From positions 1,550,001 to 1,614,000 of the forward strand of contig CBDFIU010000004.1 of the NCBI GenBank assembly GCA_965248235.1: a stretch of DNA of 64,000 nucleotides, read 5' to 3'. Below the pieces are notes generated by a model. That model was not told the DNA's origin and searched no databases. It saw only the letters and a list, made by a program, of their open reading frames with translations. Source of the DNA: UBA6623 sp965248235 (GTDB lineage: Bacteria; Acidobacteriota; Terriglobia; Bryobacterales; UBA6623). The position numbers and the translations under genes are program-made. Shown here in pieces: positions 44,749-52,895 of the stretch; position 1 is the stretch's first letter; every line of letters starts with the position of its first letter.

Positions 44749-45501
44749 GTGTTGGGCCGACTTCTTGCCGTGGCCGCGGGTGCCGCGGCTTCCTACACTG
44801 CGTACAGCGCGGCTTGTCCGCTGTCACAAAATTGGGGACGAGGATTTCACCGCGGACCGCGGAATCAGCGCCGCATCACACTGACATTCGACGACGGGCC
44901 CAGCGAATCGACCCCCGGCGTGCTTGCCGTGCTCGAGCATTACGGGATTCAAGCCGATTTCTTTTGTTGCGGAGCCAATGTCGAACGGCTGCCCGAAATC
45001 ACAAGAGCGACAGCGGCCGCCGGGCACGAAATCGGCAATCACACCTACTTTCATCCGGCCCTTCTCGCCTATGGAGAAGACCGCGTGCGCCGTGAGTTGG
45101 AAGACACCCAGAACGTGATCGAAGACACGATCGGCCGGCGGCCCGCCTTGTTTCGCCCGCCCTACGGCGTGCGCGCGCCGAGCCTGGCTCGTATTCAGCC
45201 GGCTCTCGGGCTGACGGCCGTGCTGTGGAGCGTGATCGGATGGGACTGGCAATTCCCCACAGAGCGCATCGTGAGACGCGTCCTCGGGGGCGTCGACCAG
45301 GGCGGAATCATCTGCCTCCACGACGGCGAAACCACTGACCTACGGGCCGACCGCCGCGAGACCATCGCGGCGCTGCCCCGGATCATCGAAACCTTGCGCG
45401 ACGACGGCTATTCCTTCGTGACGGCGGGCGAGATGAAACGCGGACTCGAAGTCGAAGCCCGCGACCGGCGACAGTCAACCGGGGCCGCCGCGGCCCGCTG
45501 A
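44749..45501 (+). CDS. polysaccharide deacetylase (NodB domain, CE4)
   Basis: A 250-residue carbohydrate esterase 4 protein from a GTG start. An N-terminal hydrophobic segment (about 2-22) may anchor or export it. NodB motifs are clear: RITLTFDDGPSESTP (motif 1), GHEIGNHTYFHPAL (motif 2, metal histidines), LFRPPYGVR (motif 3), a WDW segment and IICLHDGE (motif 5). Such enzymes remove N-acetyl groups from peptidoglycan, chitooligosaccharides or capsule. The next gene, 71 bases on, is the VWFA-like protein on the same strand. Confidence 0.88.
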   Translation: MLGRLLAVAAGAAASYTAYSAACPLSQNWGRGFHRGPRNQRRITLTFDDGPSESTPGVLAVLEHYGIQADFFCCGANVERLPEITRATAAAGHEIGNHTYFHPALLAYGEDRVRRELEDTQNVIEDTIGRRPALFRPPYGVRAPSLARIQPALGLTAVLWSVIGWDWQFPTERIVRRVLGGVDQGGIICLHDGETTDLRADRRETIAALPRIIETLRDDGYSFVTAGEMKRGLEVEARDRRQSTGAAAAR

Positions 45502-45572
45502 TACAATGGGCTCGACGGCGGCCCGACGGCCGTCGAAACGACAAGCCCGTCCGAGCCGTCTTTCTCACTGCT

Positions 45573-46610
45573 ATGCTGCCGGCATCTCGACATTCTTCCC
45601 GAGGCCTTGGCCGACCCGCGATCCGTCGGTTCGCGGCCGGCGCGACGGCCGCCCTTTTATCGGCCTTGTTGTCGGCGCCGTTCTTGCCCGGCCAGGACAA
45701 AACCGAAGACGACGTGACCACCATCTCGGTTGACGTGCAAGTCGTCAATGTTCTCGCCACTGTCCGCGACAAGCGGGGTCAGATCATCAGCGACCTGACG
45801 CGGGACGACTTCATCATCGAGGAGGACGGCAGGCCGCAGGAGATTCGCTACTTCTCCCGGCAAGCCGACCTGCCCCTAACCATCGGGTTATTGGTCGATA
45901 CGTCGGTCAGCCAAGAGCGCGTGATCGGTCCGCAGAAACAAGCAGCCGCGCGGTTTTTCGAGGAGGTCTTGCGGCAAGACAAAGACCTTGCCTTCTTAAT
46001 CAGCTTCGACGTCGACATCGAGTTATTGCAGGACCTCACAAACTCCGGCAAGCTGCTACGGACGGCATTGCAACGGCTCCGAGTGCAGGGAAGCCGCGGC
46101 GGCCTGCATCCCGGGCCCGTCCCGCAATCGCGGCGGCCGGTGGGAACGGCTCTATTCGACTCGATTTATTTGGCGGCCCGGGAAGTTCTCAAGGGGCAGG
46201 TCGGCCGCAAAGCCGTCGTGCTGATTTCCGACGGCAACGACTACGGCAGCCGCGTCAAACGCGAAGAAGCCGTCGAAGCCGCTCACCGCGCCGATGTGGT
46301 CGTCTACGGTATCCGTTATTTCGACCGCGAATTCTACTTCCGCGCGGGCGCATCGGGCGGAGGCGGAGGCTCGACATTGAACAAGTTCGCCAAGGCTACC
46401 GGGGGCAATGTTTTTGAAGTGAAGAAGAAAATGGCCCTCAAAGAGATCTTCGATCAGATTCAGCAGGAACTCCGCAATCAGTACAGCGTCGGTTATCACT
46501 CGAATCAAGATCCCGGCGCCGAAGGCTTTCGCAAGATTCAATTGCGCGCCAAGAGAAAAGACCTGAAAGTCCAAGCCCGCGCCGGCTACTATGTCGGCGA
46601 ATCACCGTAG
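45573..46610 (+). CDS. VWFA-related domain protein, acidobacterial type
   Basis: A 345-residue exported protein; a basic leader and hydrophobic segment (about 20-40, ending FLPGQDK) make a signal peptide. VDVQVVNVLATVRDKRGQII then DLTRDDFIIEEDGRPQEIRY is the small N-terminal beta domain seen in VWFA-related proteins of Acidobacteria (I recall a TIGR family of that name). The VWA fold begins LTIGLLVDTSVSQERV with a DTSVS metal site at 109-113; AVVLISDGNDYGS follows. It ends LKVQARAGYYVGE. Role unknown; likely an envelope adhesion or scaffold domain. This gene is the main basis for the phylum guess. Confidence 0.87.
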   Translation: MLPASRHSSRGLGRPAIRRFAAGATAALLSALLSAPFLPGQDKTEDDVTTISVDVQVVNVLATVRDKRGQIISDLTRDDFIIEEDGRPQEIRYFSRQADLPLTIGLLVDTSVSQERVIGPQKQAAARFFEEVLRQDKDLAFLISFDVDIELLQDLTNSGKLLRTALQRLRVQGSRGGLHPGPVPQSRRPVGTALFDSIYLAAREVLKGQVGRKAVVLISDGNDYGSRVKREEAVEAAHRADVVVYGIRYFDREFYFRAGASGGGGGSTLNKFAKATGGNVFEVKKKMALKEIFDQIQQELRNQYSVGYHSNQDPGAEGFRKIQLRAKRKDLKVQARAGYYVGESP

Positions 46611-46750
46611 TCGGAATCAAACAAGAAGGGTCGCGGACCTTGTTGAGAAGGCTTCGATCTGCCATTGCGGAGGAAACCACCACCAACCAGAGCCGCATCG
46701 CCACGCGATGCGGGCACTCAGGAATAGTGCTTTACAGCCAAACAAACTTT

Positions 46751-47786
46751 GATGGGTATTTACTTGACTCAGGTATTGGGAAATAGCCCCTACATGTTGT
46801 GGTCGTCCGTAGCGCGTGTCGCGGTGCCTCCGACCAGCGATTTGTAGGGTGCCGGTGGCACGGCGACGGCCTGTTGAACCAGGCGGTAAAAGAGCTTGCC
46901 TCGACTTCTGGACTTGCGGCGGTTGAAGCGGAAGGCGAATTCGTCGAGGTAGGAGTCGAGATGCTCGTGACTGACCGCTCCTTGATGCGTGCCCAGTATC
47001 CAGCGCTTCACTAACGACACCACGCGGTGCACCCGGGGGAGCAGTTTCGAGGCGCGCGCCGGTTGCCCCTCCAGGTAGCTCACCTCGTGGCGATAGCCGT
47101 CGCCTTCGAGCGGTTCGTATCCCAGCCAACCGTCGGTATGGACCACGCTGCCGGGTTCGATCGACTCGCCGACGAAGGCCATCAAGCTGTCCCCGGAGGC
47201 GTTGGGAATGGTGCGTATCCGAACCCGCCCGATGCCGGCACCATCTTCCTCGGCCGCTACTACAATCAGCGCCTTAGCGTCGGTTTGGCGACCGCGCACG
47301 CCCTCCTCCAAGCCTCCTAAGTAAGTCTCGTCAACCTCCACGCGCCCGCTGAGCCGATCGCGTCCGGGCCGCACCATGGCGCGCCGGAGCTTATGCAACC
47401 AAGTCCAGGCCGTTTTGCAGCTGCCCAGGCCCAACACCCGCTGCAAGCCCAGCGCGCTCGCCCCGTTCTTCTGGCTCGTGAGCCACCACATGGCTCGAAA
47501 CCAACTCTGGAGGGGTTGGCGGGTGTCTTGAAATATTGTGCCCGCCGTTGGAGAAGCTTGATGCCCGCAGCCGGCGCACTCCAGCAGCGCTGTCCGCACC
47601 GCCCACGCTTTGTCGTGCCCGCATCGCGGACAACGAAAACCCTCCGGCCAGCGGAGTTGACACAGATACTCTCGACAGGCCTGCTCGGTGGCGAAACGCG
47701 CCTCGAACTCGGCCAGATTCCGAGGATAATCTTCCATTTCCCCGATCCTATATCTTGTGGTCACCTGAGTCAAGTAAATACCCATC
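46751..47786 (-). mobile_element. IS1595-family insertion sequence, copy B (complete)
   Basis: 1036 bases, the same length as copy A, with terminal repeats GATGGGTATTTACTTGACTC at both ends. Flanked by CAAACTTT (46743-46750) and CTGACTTT (47787-47794); the empty site in R4 copy 1 shows CAAACTTT once, so this is an 8-base target duplication with two changes on the right. I see three base differences from copy A: 46756, 47418 and 47751. Confidence 0.93.
46790..47737 (-). CDS. IS1595-family transposase, copy B
   Basis: Same 315-residue transposase as copy A with zinc ribbon C36/C39/C54/C57 and acidic residues D136, D202 and E266. One amino-acid difference was seen: C107 in place of Y107 (LGLGSCKTAWTW), from a T-to-C change as read on the plus strand. 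No frameshift or stop. The gene should be functional unless residue 107 matters. Confidence 0.93.
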   Translation of the reverse strand: MEDYPRNLAEFEARFATEQACREYLCQLRWPEGFRCPRCGHDKAWAVRTALLECAGCGHQASPTAGTIFQDTRQPLQSWFRAMWWLTSQKNGASALGLQRVLGLGSCKTAWTWLHKLRRAMVRPGRDRLSGRVEVDETYLGGLEEGVRGRQTDAKALIVVAAEEDGAGIGRVRIRTIPNASGDSLMAFVGESIEPGSVVHTDGWLGYEPLEGDGYRHEVSYLEGQPARASKLLPRVHRVVSLVKRWILGTHQGAVSHEHLDSYLDEFAFRFNRRKSRSRGKLFYRLVQQAVAVPPAPYKSLVGGTATRATDDHNM

Positions 47787-47950
47787 CTGACTTTTTCATG
47801 CGGTCGTGGCGCCTAGCCCGTTTTCCTGACGCGTTCTAAACATCCAAAACCCTGTCCGACAAGACCGCGAACCTCTTGAGCCGCGAAGCGGCGGCCGGAA
47901 TATAGCCCCGCGTGCAGCCGAAGGCGGAACCCTGGGTAGAACCCCCACCC

Positions 47951-47976
47951 GGAAGAGCCCTGTAAGGGCGGCGGGA
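47951..47976 (+). repeat. short dispersed repeat R5, copy 2
   Basis: GGAAGAGCCCTGTAAGGGCG then GCGGGA resembles the minus strand at 2479-2500. It lies in the 250-base gap between IS copy B and tonB (47787-48036), near a GCCGGAATATAGCCCCGCGT stretch typical of such intergenic repeats. Tentative. Confidence 0.35.
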
Positions 47977-48036
47977 GCCTCAATTTGTGAATCGCCGCAC
48001 GTTCATAGGTGCATGTACGTTCGGTCAACTCTCGGG

Positions 48037-48801
48037 CTAGCTCCTCTTTTTCTTGTTCTTTTTCTTGCCCTTTTTGCCGTCGGCGGTTTCGGGCTCTTGG
48101 AATCTGAAAGTGACCTCGATTCGCGTAATCACCTCGACCGCCGTCCCGTTGAGCGCGGTCGGGCGGTAGCGCCATTGCTTCACCGCTTCCACCGTACTCG
48201 CGGCGAGCAACGGGTCGCCGCTGATCACCTTGACTTCGTGGATCGAGCCGTCCACGCCGATGATCGCTTCCAAGACGACGAAGCCCGAAATCGACTGCTC
48301 GATCGCCTCGGCGGGAAACAGCGGGCGAACCCGCGTGACCAAAAGAGCCTCTTGAACATGCCCGCCTCTGCGGATCCTGCGGGGAGGAGGGACATTCGAC
48401 AGGCCGAGCCGCCCCATCCCGAAGATGCCGCTCGTCCCCGCCTCTCCCAGTCCCACAACACCCACGGCCCGCGACAAAACCGGTGCCGGTTGCGCGGCGC
48501 CGTCGTCGATGATCGCGACTTGATCGGGAATGGCGCGAGGCTGTTGCAACTCTCTCTCAAAGCGCTCGATCAGGGGTGCCGGCACGATCTCCGGCGCGGC
48601 CGCGGCGGCGGGCGGCGGCAGTGGCGGCGGCGCGAGCAGCCAACTCTCGGCCAATAAGCGCCCGACCGGCAACTCGGCGGTATAGAGCAGCGGAATCACG
48701 GCCAAGATCAAGAGAAAGCAAAGTTGGACGACAACGGAAGTCGCCAACGCCCCCGTACCGACCCTCCGCGACCGATCGTCAATCAGCGACTGCTCGAACA
48801 C
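48037..48801 (-). CDS. energy transducer TonB family protein
   Basis: A 254-residue TonB: one N-terminal membrane helix (about 22-40, VVVQLCFLLILAVIPLLYT), a proline-rich segment (APPPLPPPAAAAAP), a periplasmic linker, and a C-terminal TonB domain with SGFVVLEAIIGVDGSIHEVK and VKQWRYRPTALNGTAVEVI. It ends in a lysine-rich tail after the domain, which is unusual. TonB couples the inner-membrane proton gradient to outer-membrane transport; exbB/exbD are not adjacent. GTG at 48801 with GAAGGGAA before it. Confidence 0.88.
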   Translation of the reverse strand: MFEQSLIDDRSRRVGTGALATSVVVQLCFLLILAVIPLLYTAELPVGRLLAESWLLAPPPLPPPAAAAAPEIVPAPLIERFERELQQPRAIPDQVAIIDDGAAQPAPVLSRAVGVVGLGEAGTSGIFGMGRLGLSNVPPPRRIRRGGHVQEALLVTRVRPLFPAEAIEQSISGFVVLEAIIGVDGSIHEVKVISGDPLLAASTVEAVKQWRYRPTALNGTAVEVITRIEVTFRFQEPETADGKKGKKKNKKKRS

Positions 48802-49019
48802 TACTTCCCTTCGAATGAGACGAGTTCTCCGCCCGGCAAGAAAATCATCTCATTTCCCGGTTATCGTCAACGTACCGTTTCGCACGAAGCACGGGATCCG
48901 CAACCCAAGGATAGCGCACCGAGACCCGCCGCCCGGACGACGGAGAGGCCGGGAAAGGATGAGGCAGAGTCCTTCAAGTCAATGCCCCGCGGGTGGATCC
49001 CCCGGCCTCGCCACGCTCG

Positions 49020-49169
49020 CTAGCACCACTCCGGTTCGGGAGCAACGCGGATGCCGAGCGGAGCCGCCGCGGTTTGCAAAGCTTCGGTGACCTGTGCCCT
49101 GATCTGCTTCTTGGCGGCCTCGTCGTTTTCCGCCTTGGCGGCGACGACCAACGAATCAATTAACATCGG
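49020..49169 (-). pseudogene. 3' remnant of an unidentified gene, cut by IS copy C
   Basis: The minus strand from the IS border reads LVVAAKAENDEAAKKQIRAQ, then VTEALQTAAAPLGIRVAPEP and EWC before the stop at 49020-49022: about 48 codons with high third-position GC and an amphipathic helix. It has no start of its own except an ATG four bases from the IS. This looks like the C-terminus of a gene whose 5' part was removed when copy C arrived or by later deletion. The family is not recognised. The plus strand of the same bases also gives an open frame, but it is cysteine-rich and less convincing. Confidence 0.5.
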
Positions 49170-50162
49170 GATGGGTATTTACTTGACTCAGGTGACCACA
49201 AGATGTAGGATCGGGGAAATGGAAGATTATCCTCGGAATCTGGCCGAGTTCGAGGCGCGTTTCGCCACCGAGCAGGCCTGTCGAGAGTATCTGTGTCAAC
49301 TCCGCTGGCCGGAGGGTTTTCGTTGTCCGCGATGCGGGCACGACAAAGCGTGGGCGGTGCGGACAGCGCTGCTGGAGTGCGCCGGCTGCGGGCATCAAGC
49401 TTCTCCAACGGCGGGCACAATATTTCAAGACACCCGCCAACCCCTCCAGAGTTGGTTTCGAGCCATGTGGTGGCTCACGAGCCAGAAGAACGGGGCGAGC
49501 GCGCTGGGCTTGCAGCGGGTGTTGGGCCTGGGCAGCTACAAAACGGCCTGGACTTGGTTGCATAAGCTCCGGCGCGCCATGGTGCGGCCCGGACGCGATC
49601 GGCTCAGCGGGCGCGTGGAGGTTGACGAGACTTACTTAGGAGGCTTGGAGGAGGGCGTGCGCGGTCGCCAAACCGACGCTAAGGCGCTGATTGTAGTAGC
49701 GGCCGAGGAAGATGGTGCCGGCATCGGGCGGGTTCGGATACGCACCATTCCCAACGCCTCCGGGGACAGCTTGATGGCCTTCGTCGGCGAGTCGATCGAA
49801 CCCGGCAGCGTGGTCCATACCGACGGTTGGCTGGGATACGAACCGCTCGAAGGCGACGGCTATCGCCACGAGGTGAGCTACCTGGAGGGGCAACCGGCGC
49901 GCGCCTCGAAACTGCTCCCCCGGGTGCACCGCGTGGTGTCGTTAGTGAAGCGCTGGATACTGGGCACGCATCAAGGAGCGGTCAGTCACGAGCATCTCGA
50001 CTCCTACCTCGACGAATTCGCCTTCCGCTTCAACCGCCGCAAGTCCAGAAGTCGAGGCAAGCTCTTTTACCGCCTGGTTCAACAGGCCGTCGCCGTGCCA
50101 CCGGCACCCTACAAATCGCTGGTCGGAGGCACCGCGACACGCGCTACGGACGACCACAACAT
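49170..50162 (+). mobile_element. IS1595-family insertion sequence, copy C (right end deleted)
   Basis: Inverse orientation to copies A and B. The left terminal repeat GATGGGTATTTACTTGACTC is intact, but the element stops 43 bases short at GACCACAACAT; the right inverted repeat and the transposase stop codon are missing. AACATC occurs both just outside the left end (49162-49167) and across the right break (50158-50163), so a short-homology deletion is possible. Broken genes lie on both sides. Confidence 0.92.
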
Positions 50163-50262
50163 CAAAGATTACGACTGTTGGCCGATCGGCTGCCCTCGAT
50201 CGAGCCGGCGTGCAAGTTACGCACTGGAGCGGCGTGCCGATCGAAAAGGCGGTCCTCGATAA
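49219..50262 (+). CDS. IS1595-family transposase, copy C, with foreign C-terminus
   Basis: Residues 1-314 appear the same as the copy A transposase, including Y107, the zinc ribbon and D136/D202/E266. The natural last residue and stop are lost, and translation runs 33 residues into flanking DNA (IKDYDCWPIGCPRSSRRASY onward) before a TAA at 50260-50262. The catalytic core is complete, so the protein might act on other copies, but this copy lacks one end and should not move. The apparent N-terminal extension from 49051 is flanking sequence. Confidence 0.85.
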   Translation: MEDYPRNLAEFEARFATEQACREYLCQLRWPEGFRCPRCGHDKAWAVRTALLECAGCGHQASPTAGTIFQDTRQPLQSWFRAMWWLTSQKNGASALGLQRVLGLGSYKTAWTWLHKLRRAMVRPGRDRLSGRVEVDETYLGGLEEGVRGRQTDAKALIVVAAEEDGAGIGRVRIRTIPNASGDSLMAFVGESIEPGSVVHTDGWLGYEPLEGDGYRHEVSYLEGQPARASKLLPRVHRVVSLVKRWILGTHQGAVSHEHLDSYLDEFAFRFNRRKSRSRGKLFYRLVQQAVAVPPAPYKSLVGGTATRATDDHNIKDYDCWPIGCPRSSRRASYALERRADRKGGPR

Positions 50263-51829
50263 CGCCGAGCGCGAGCCGGGGAATAATTCGGCCTCGCGCC
50301 TGGCGCGAGGATTGGCGCGTTTGACGGTCCGCCCTTTGGCCTTTTCCTTGCCGCCGGACGAAGATTGGGTCACGGTCACCTATCTACCCATTGGGCAAGG
50401 CGAGGGCGAGGACCGCTCGCAACCGCGCCAAATCATGATGCCGTGGGGAGTGTGGCAAGGCCGAACACGAATGCTCTTCAGCGGCGAGACGGCGCTTTCC
50501 TCGAGTGTCTGTGAATCGGTCGCGGAAACGCACGAGGCGCGCAAGGCCCTCTGGTGCGAGAGCAAGAACCACACCGAGCTGAAAGCAGGCCGTTTCCGAG
50601 ACAACTTGCGGGTCCGAGGGGGGAGCCGCCCGACCGAGGCGGCGGACGCCCAAGGGACCGGCGGCGAGATTGATTTGTCGACCACCTCGATATTTCCTGA
50701 AATTTTCGAGTTTCAAGTGCCGCTCGCCGTGGCGGCCCCGACCGAGCCGCGCTTTGCTTATGTAAGAATCCGTAGCTTCGATCACGCCGGAAAACATTCC
50801 GTGAAAGATTTCCTAGGGGAGTTTCACCGTATTCTCTCGATGGCCGCTCGGTCCGCGCCGGACGGATTGATCGTTGACATTCGCGGCAATCCCGGAGGTT
50901 CGGTCCCGGCGGCCGAACGGATTCTTCAAATGTTGACGCCCAGGCCGGTGACACCTGAACCCTTCCACTGCATCAATACGCCGCTGATGCGTCGCGTCGC
51001 CGCCGACGGCCCGCTGGATTTCCTGGACATGCGTTTCGAGTCCGGGCGGGTACTTTCCAACGGCAAGCAACTCACGCGCCGCGAACAGGCAAACGATACC
51101 GGACAGATTTATCACGGCCCGACCGCGCTGATCACCGACGCTTTGTGTTACAGCGCGGCCGACATCTTTGCCGCCGGTTTCCAGGACCACGCGATCGGCC
51201 CGATCATCGGCGTGGACTCGAACACCGGCGCGGGCGGGGCGAACCGTTGGATGCACCGCGAGGTCGTCGATCATCTGCGGCCCGCCTCACGCGGCCTGCT
51301 GGAGCCGTTGCCCGACGGCACGGCGATGGGCGTGGCCTTGCGACGTTCGCTGCGCGTAGGTCGCCACGCGGGCGAGCCGCTTGAGGACGTAGGCGTCAGG
51401 CCCGAGATCATTCGCCCGCTGACCCAAGCCGATGTCCTCGGCGGCAACCGCGACCTGATCGAATTCGCCCGCGGCCAATTGGCCCGCAAACCCTCCTACC
51501 GACTTGACATCGAAGAGATCCGGGGACGAGTGCGAATGCCGCGAGATACTAACGGGATGCTAAGCCCCGGCGGCTTGAGCGGCCCCCGTCTTGGCCAGGG
51601 CATCGAGGATGTGTTGCACTGTCGCCTGAATACCGCCGCTGTCGGGATCCTCGATACCAAAGCGGGGCTGCACGGTACCATAGGCCGCCAATCGATCGGC
51701 CAGATGCGCGGCCAACGTCGCGCTGTCGAGTTCGGCGGCCTTGGCGGTGATGTTGTTGTCGAGCTTCACGCTGCGCATGTCGTCAATGCGGTTGAGCCCG
51801 TGCGTAACGGTCACCGAGGGAATTCCTAG
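50165..51829 (+). pseudogene. S41-family peptidase, 5' end removed by IS copy C
   Basis: The frame opens at the IS break with DRAGVQVTHWSGVPIEKAVL, the second half of a PDZ-like domain, so the signal peptide and first part are gone. The S41 core follows: YVRIRSFDHAGKHSVKDF, PDGLIVDIRGNPGGSVPAAE and GPTALITDALCYSAADIFAA, with the probable nucleophile in CYSAAD. The Lys usually found in the following GEKTFGKG-like loop is not visible (GVDSNTGAGGANRW). The frame also runs about 270 bases beyond the stop of the converging glycosyltransferase gene, so the natural stop seems lost too. A GTG at 50210 could restart translation. Confidence 0.8.
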
Positions 51830-52660
51830 AGCGGCCAATTCCAGAACCAGATTGCGGTTGCCTTTCGTAATCGCCACGTCGGTCGCGGCCATCAACAGCG
51901 CGCCGCGGGGATCTTCGTTGAGAATCATCACGTCGCTTCGGCCCGCCGTTCGTTCGACCATGGCGGCATAATCTTCCGACGTGTTGACGAGCAATACTTT
52001 GTTCGGCGCGTCCAGCGCGTCGAAAGCCGGCATCAGCAAATCGAAGATAGGCGCGACTTCTTCCGAGCGCCGCCCGGGGTAGATCAACATCGCCACGACC
52101 GTTGCGTCCAGCGCGATGCCGAGTTCTCCCCGAGCCTTGGCGCGGTCGACGCGCGTGTGGTCGAATTCCGGCAACACCGGCCCAACGTAGGTCACTTTGC
52201 CTTGCAGTTCCGGCGGCTCCTCGAACACGCCCGACTCATCGATAAACACTACTTGGTCGGTGAATTTGATCATCTGCATCGCGGGCTGCCAAGCTTCCGA
52301 AAACCAATCGGTAATGAAAAGTGTAGGCACGCCGAAGATCCGCGCCGCCGTGATCGCCGAAAATTCCTCGTGCGAAACCACCAGATCCGGCTCCATCGAA
52401 CCGATCAGCTGCGCCGACATGATGAGGGTCTCGTAGATGGGATTGCGCTCGGGAAGCTCGATATCGAAGGGCTTGTAGCCCAATTCGATCAACGTCTTCG
52501 CGCCGGTCGAGTACGAGATGAACTGAATATCGATATCGTCACGTCGCGCAAGAATCTCGTCGGCGATTTGCGCGTCGGGAATGGCGTGCCCTCTCCCGCG
52601 CCCACGCGAAAAAAAGAGAATCTTCTTTTTTTGGGGATCAAACTGGGGAACGTCCGACAT
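51560..52660 (-). CDS. MurG/GT28-like GT-B glycosyltransferase
   Basis: A 366-residue GT-B glycosyltransferase. ILFFSRGRGRGHAIPDAQIA is the glycine-rich N-terminal acceptor loop; MLIYPGRRSEEV starts the C-terminal domain and AATDVAITKGNRNLVLELAA, then GIPSVTVTHGLNR, carries the donor-binding pattern of GT28/GT1 (family members read GAGG...E). The insertion ITKGNRNLVLEL lacks a clear HEGG-like stretch, so the donor cannot be named. It converges with the S41 remnant. Confidence 0.75.
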   Translation of the reverse strand: MSDVPQFDPQKKKILFFSRGRGRGHAIPDAQIADEILARRDDIDIQFISYSTGAKTLIELGYKPFDIELPERNPIYETLIMSAQLIGSMEPDLVVSHEEFSAITAARIFGVPTLFITDWFSEAWQPAMQMIKFTDQVVFIDESGVFEEPPELQGKVTYVGPVLPEFDHTRVDRAKARGELGIALDATVVAMLIYPGRRSEEVAPIFDLLMPAFDALDAPNKVLLVNTSEDYAAMVERTAGRSDVMILNEDPRGALLMAATDVAITKGNRNLVLELAALGIPSVTVTHGLNRIDDMRSVKLDNNITAKAAELDSATLAAHLADRLAAYGTVQPRFGIEDPDSGGIQATVQHILDALAKTGAAQAAGA

Positions 52661-52724
52661 TTCCCGAGAATCTCAGAACGGAGCACCCACTCGCAACACC
52701 TTCAAGCAATCCAAGGACCGGATT

Positions 52725-52864
52725 CAGAGCCCTGAGCGCAAGCGACGGGCCAAGGGCACGAAGCCGCCAGGCACTACGGAACCGCGTTTCCCCGAACTGT
52801 CGCGCATTTGGGATAGTCTTGGTTCTACTCGAAGCCGTCGCGCCCCGGCCCGTCTCTGATTCTG
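52725..52864. repeat. dispersed inverted-repeat element R3, copy 2
   Basis: CAGAGCCCTGAGCGCAAGCG then ACGGGCCAAGGGCACG matches the minus strand of 21622-21802 and continues with CCCGAACTGTCG and GGTTCTACTCGAA at matching relative places, so the whole element, not just one arm, is shared. The right arm is shorter (GGCCCGTCTCTGATTCTG). It lies between the ceramidase-like gene and the glycosyltransferase. Confidence 0.75.
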
Positions 52865-52895
52865 CCTCATGAATACAGCGCCGCGGGGCGGCCGG

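Larger units (their letters stand above)
46637..47810. repeat. dispersed repeat R4, copy 2, interrupted by IS copy B
   Basis: ACCTTGTTGAGAAGGCTTCG through CAAACTTT at 46637-46750, then the IS, then the rest (TTCATGCGGTCGTGGC) at 47795-47810. Comparison with copy 1 (41451-41692) shows the empty site CAAACTTTTTCATG. Starts 27 bases after the VWFA gene. Confidence 0.85.

Noticed and set aside
46743..47794. Doubt whether IS copy B has a real target duplication, because two of eight bases differ
   Set aside because: The doubt was dropped: the empty site in R4 copy 1 contains CAAACTTT once and continues TTCATG exactly as on the right of the IS.
49051..49218. Signal-peptide-like N-terminus for transposase copy C
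   Set aside because: It is host flanking sequence fused by insertion; the other copies start at MEDYPRN.
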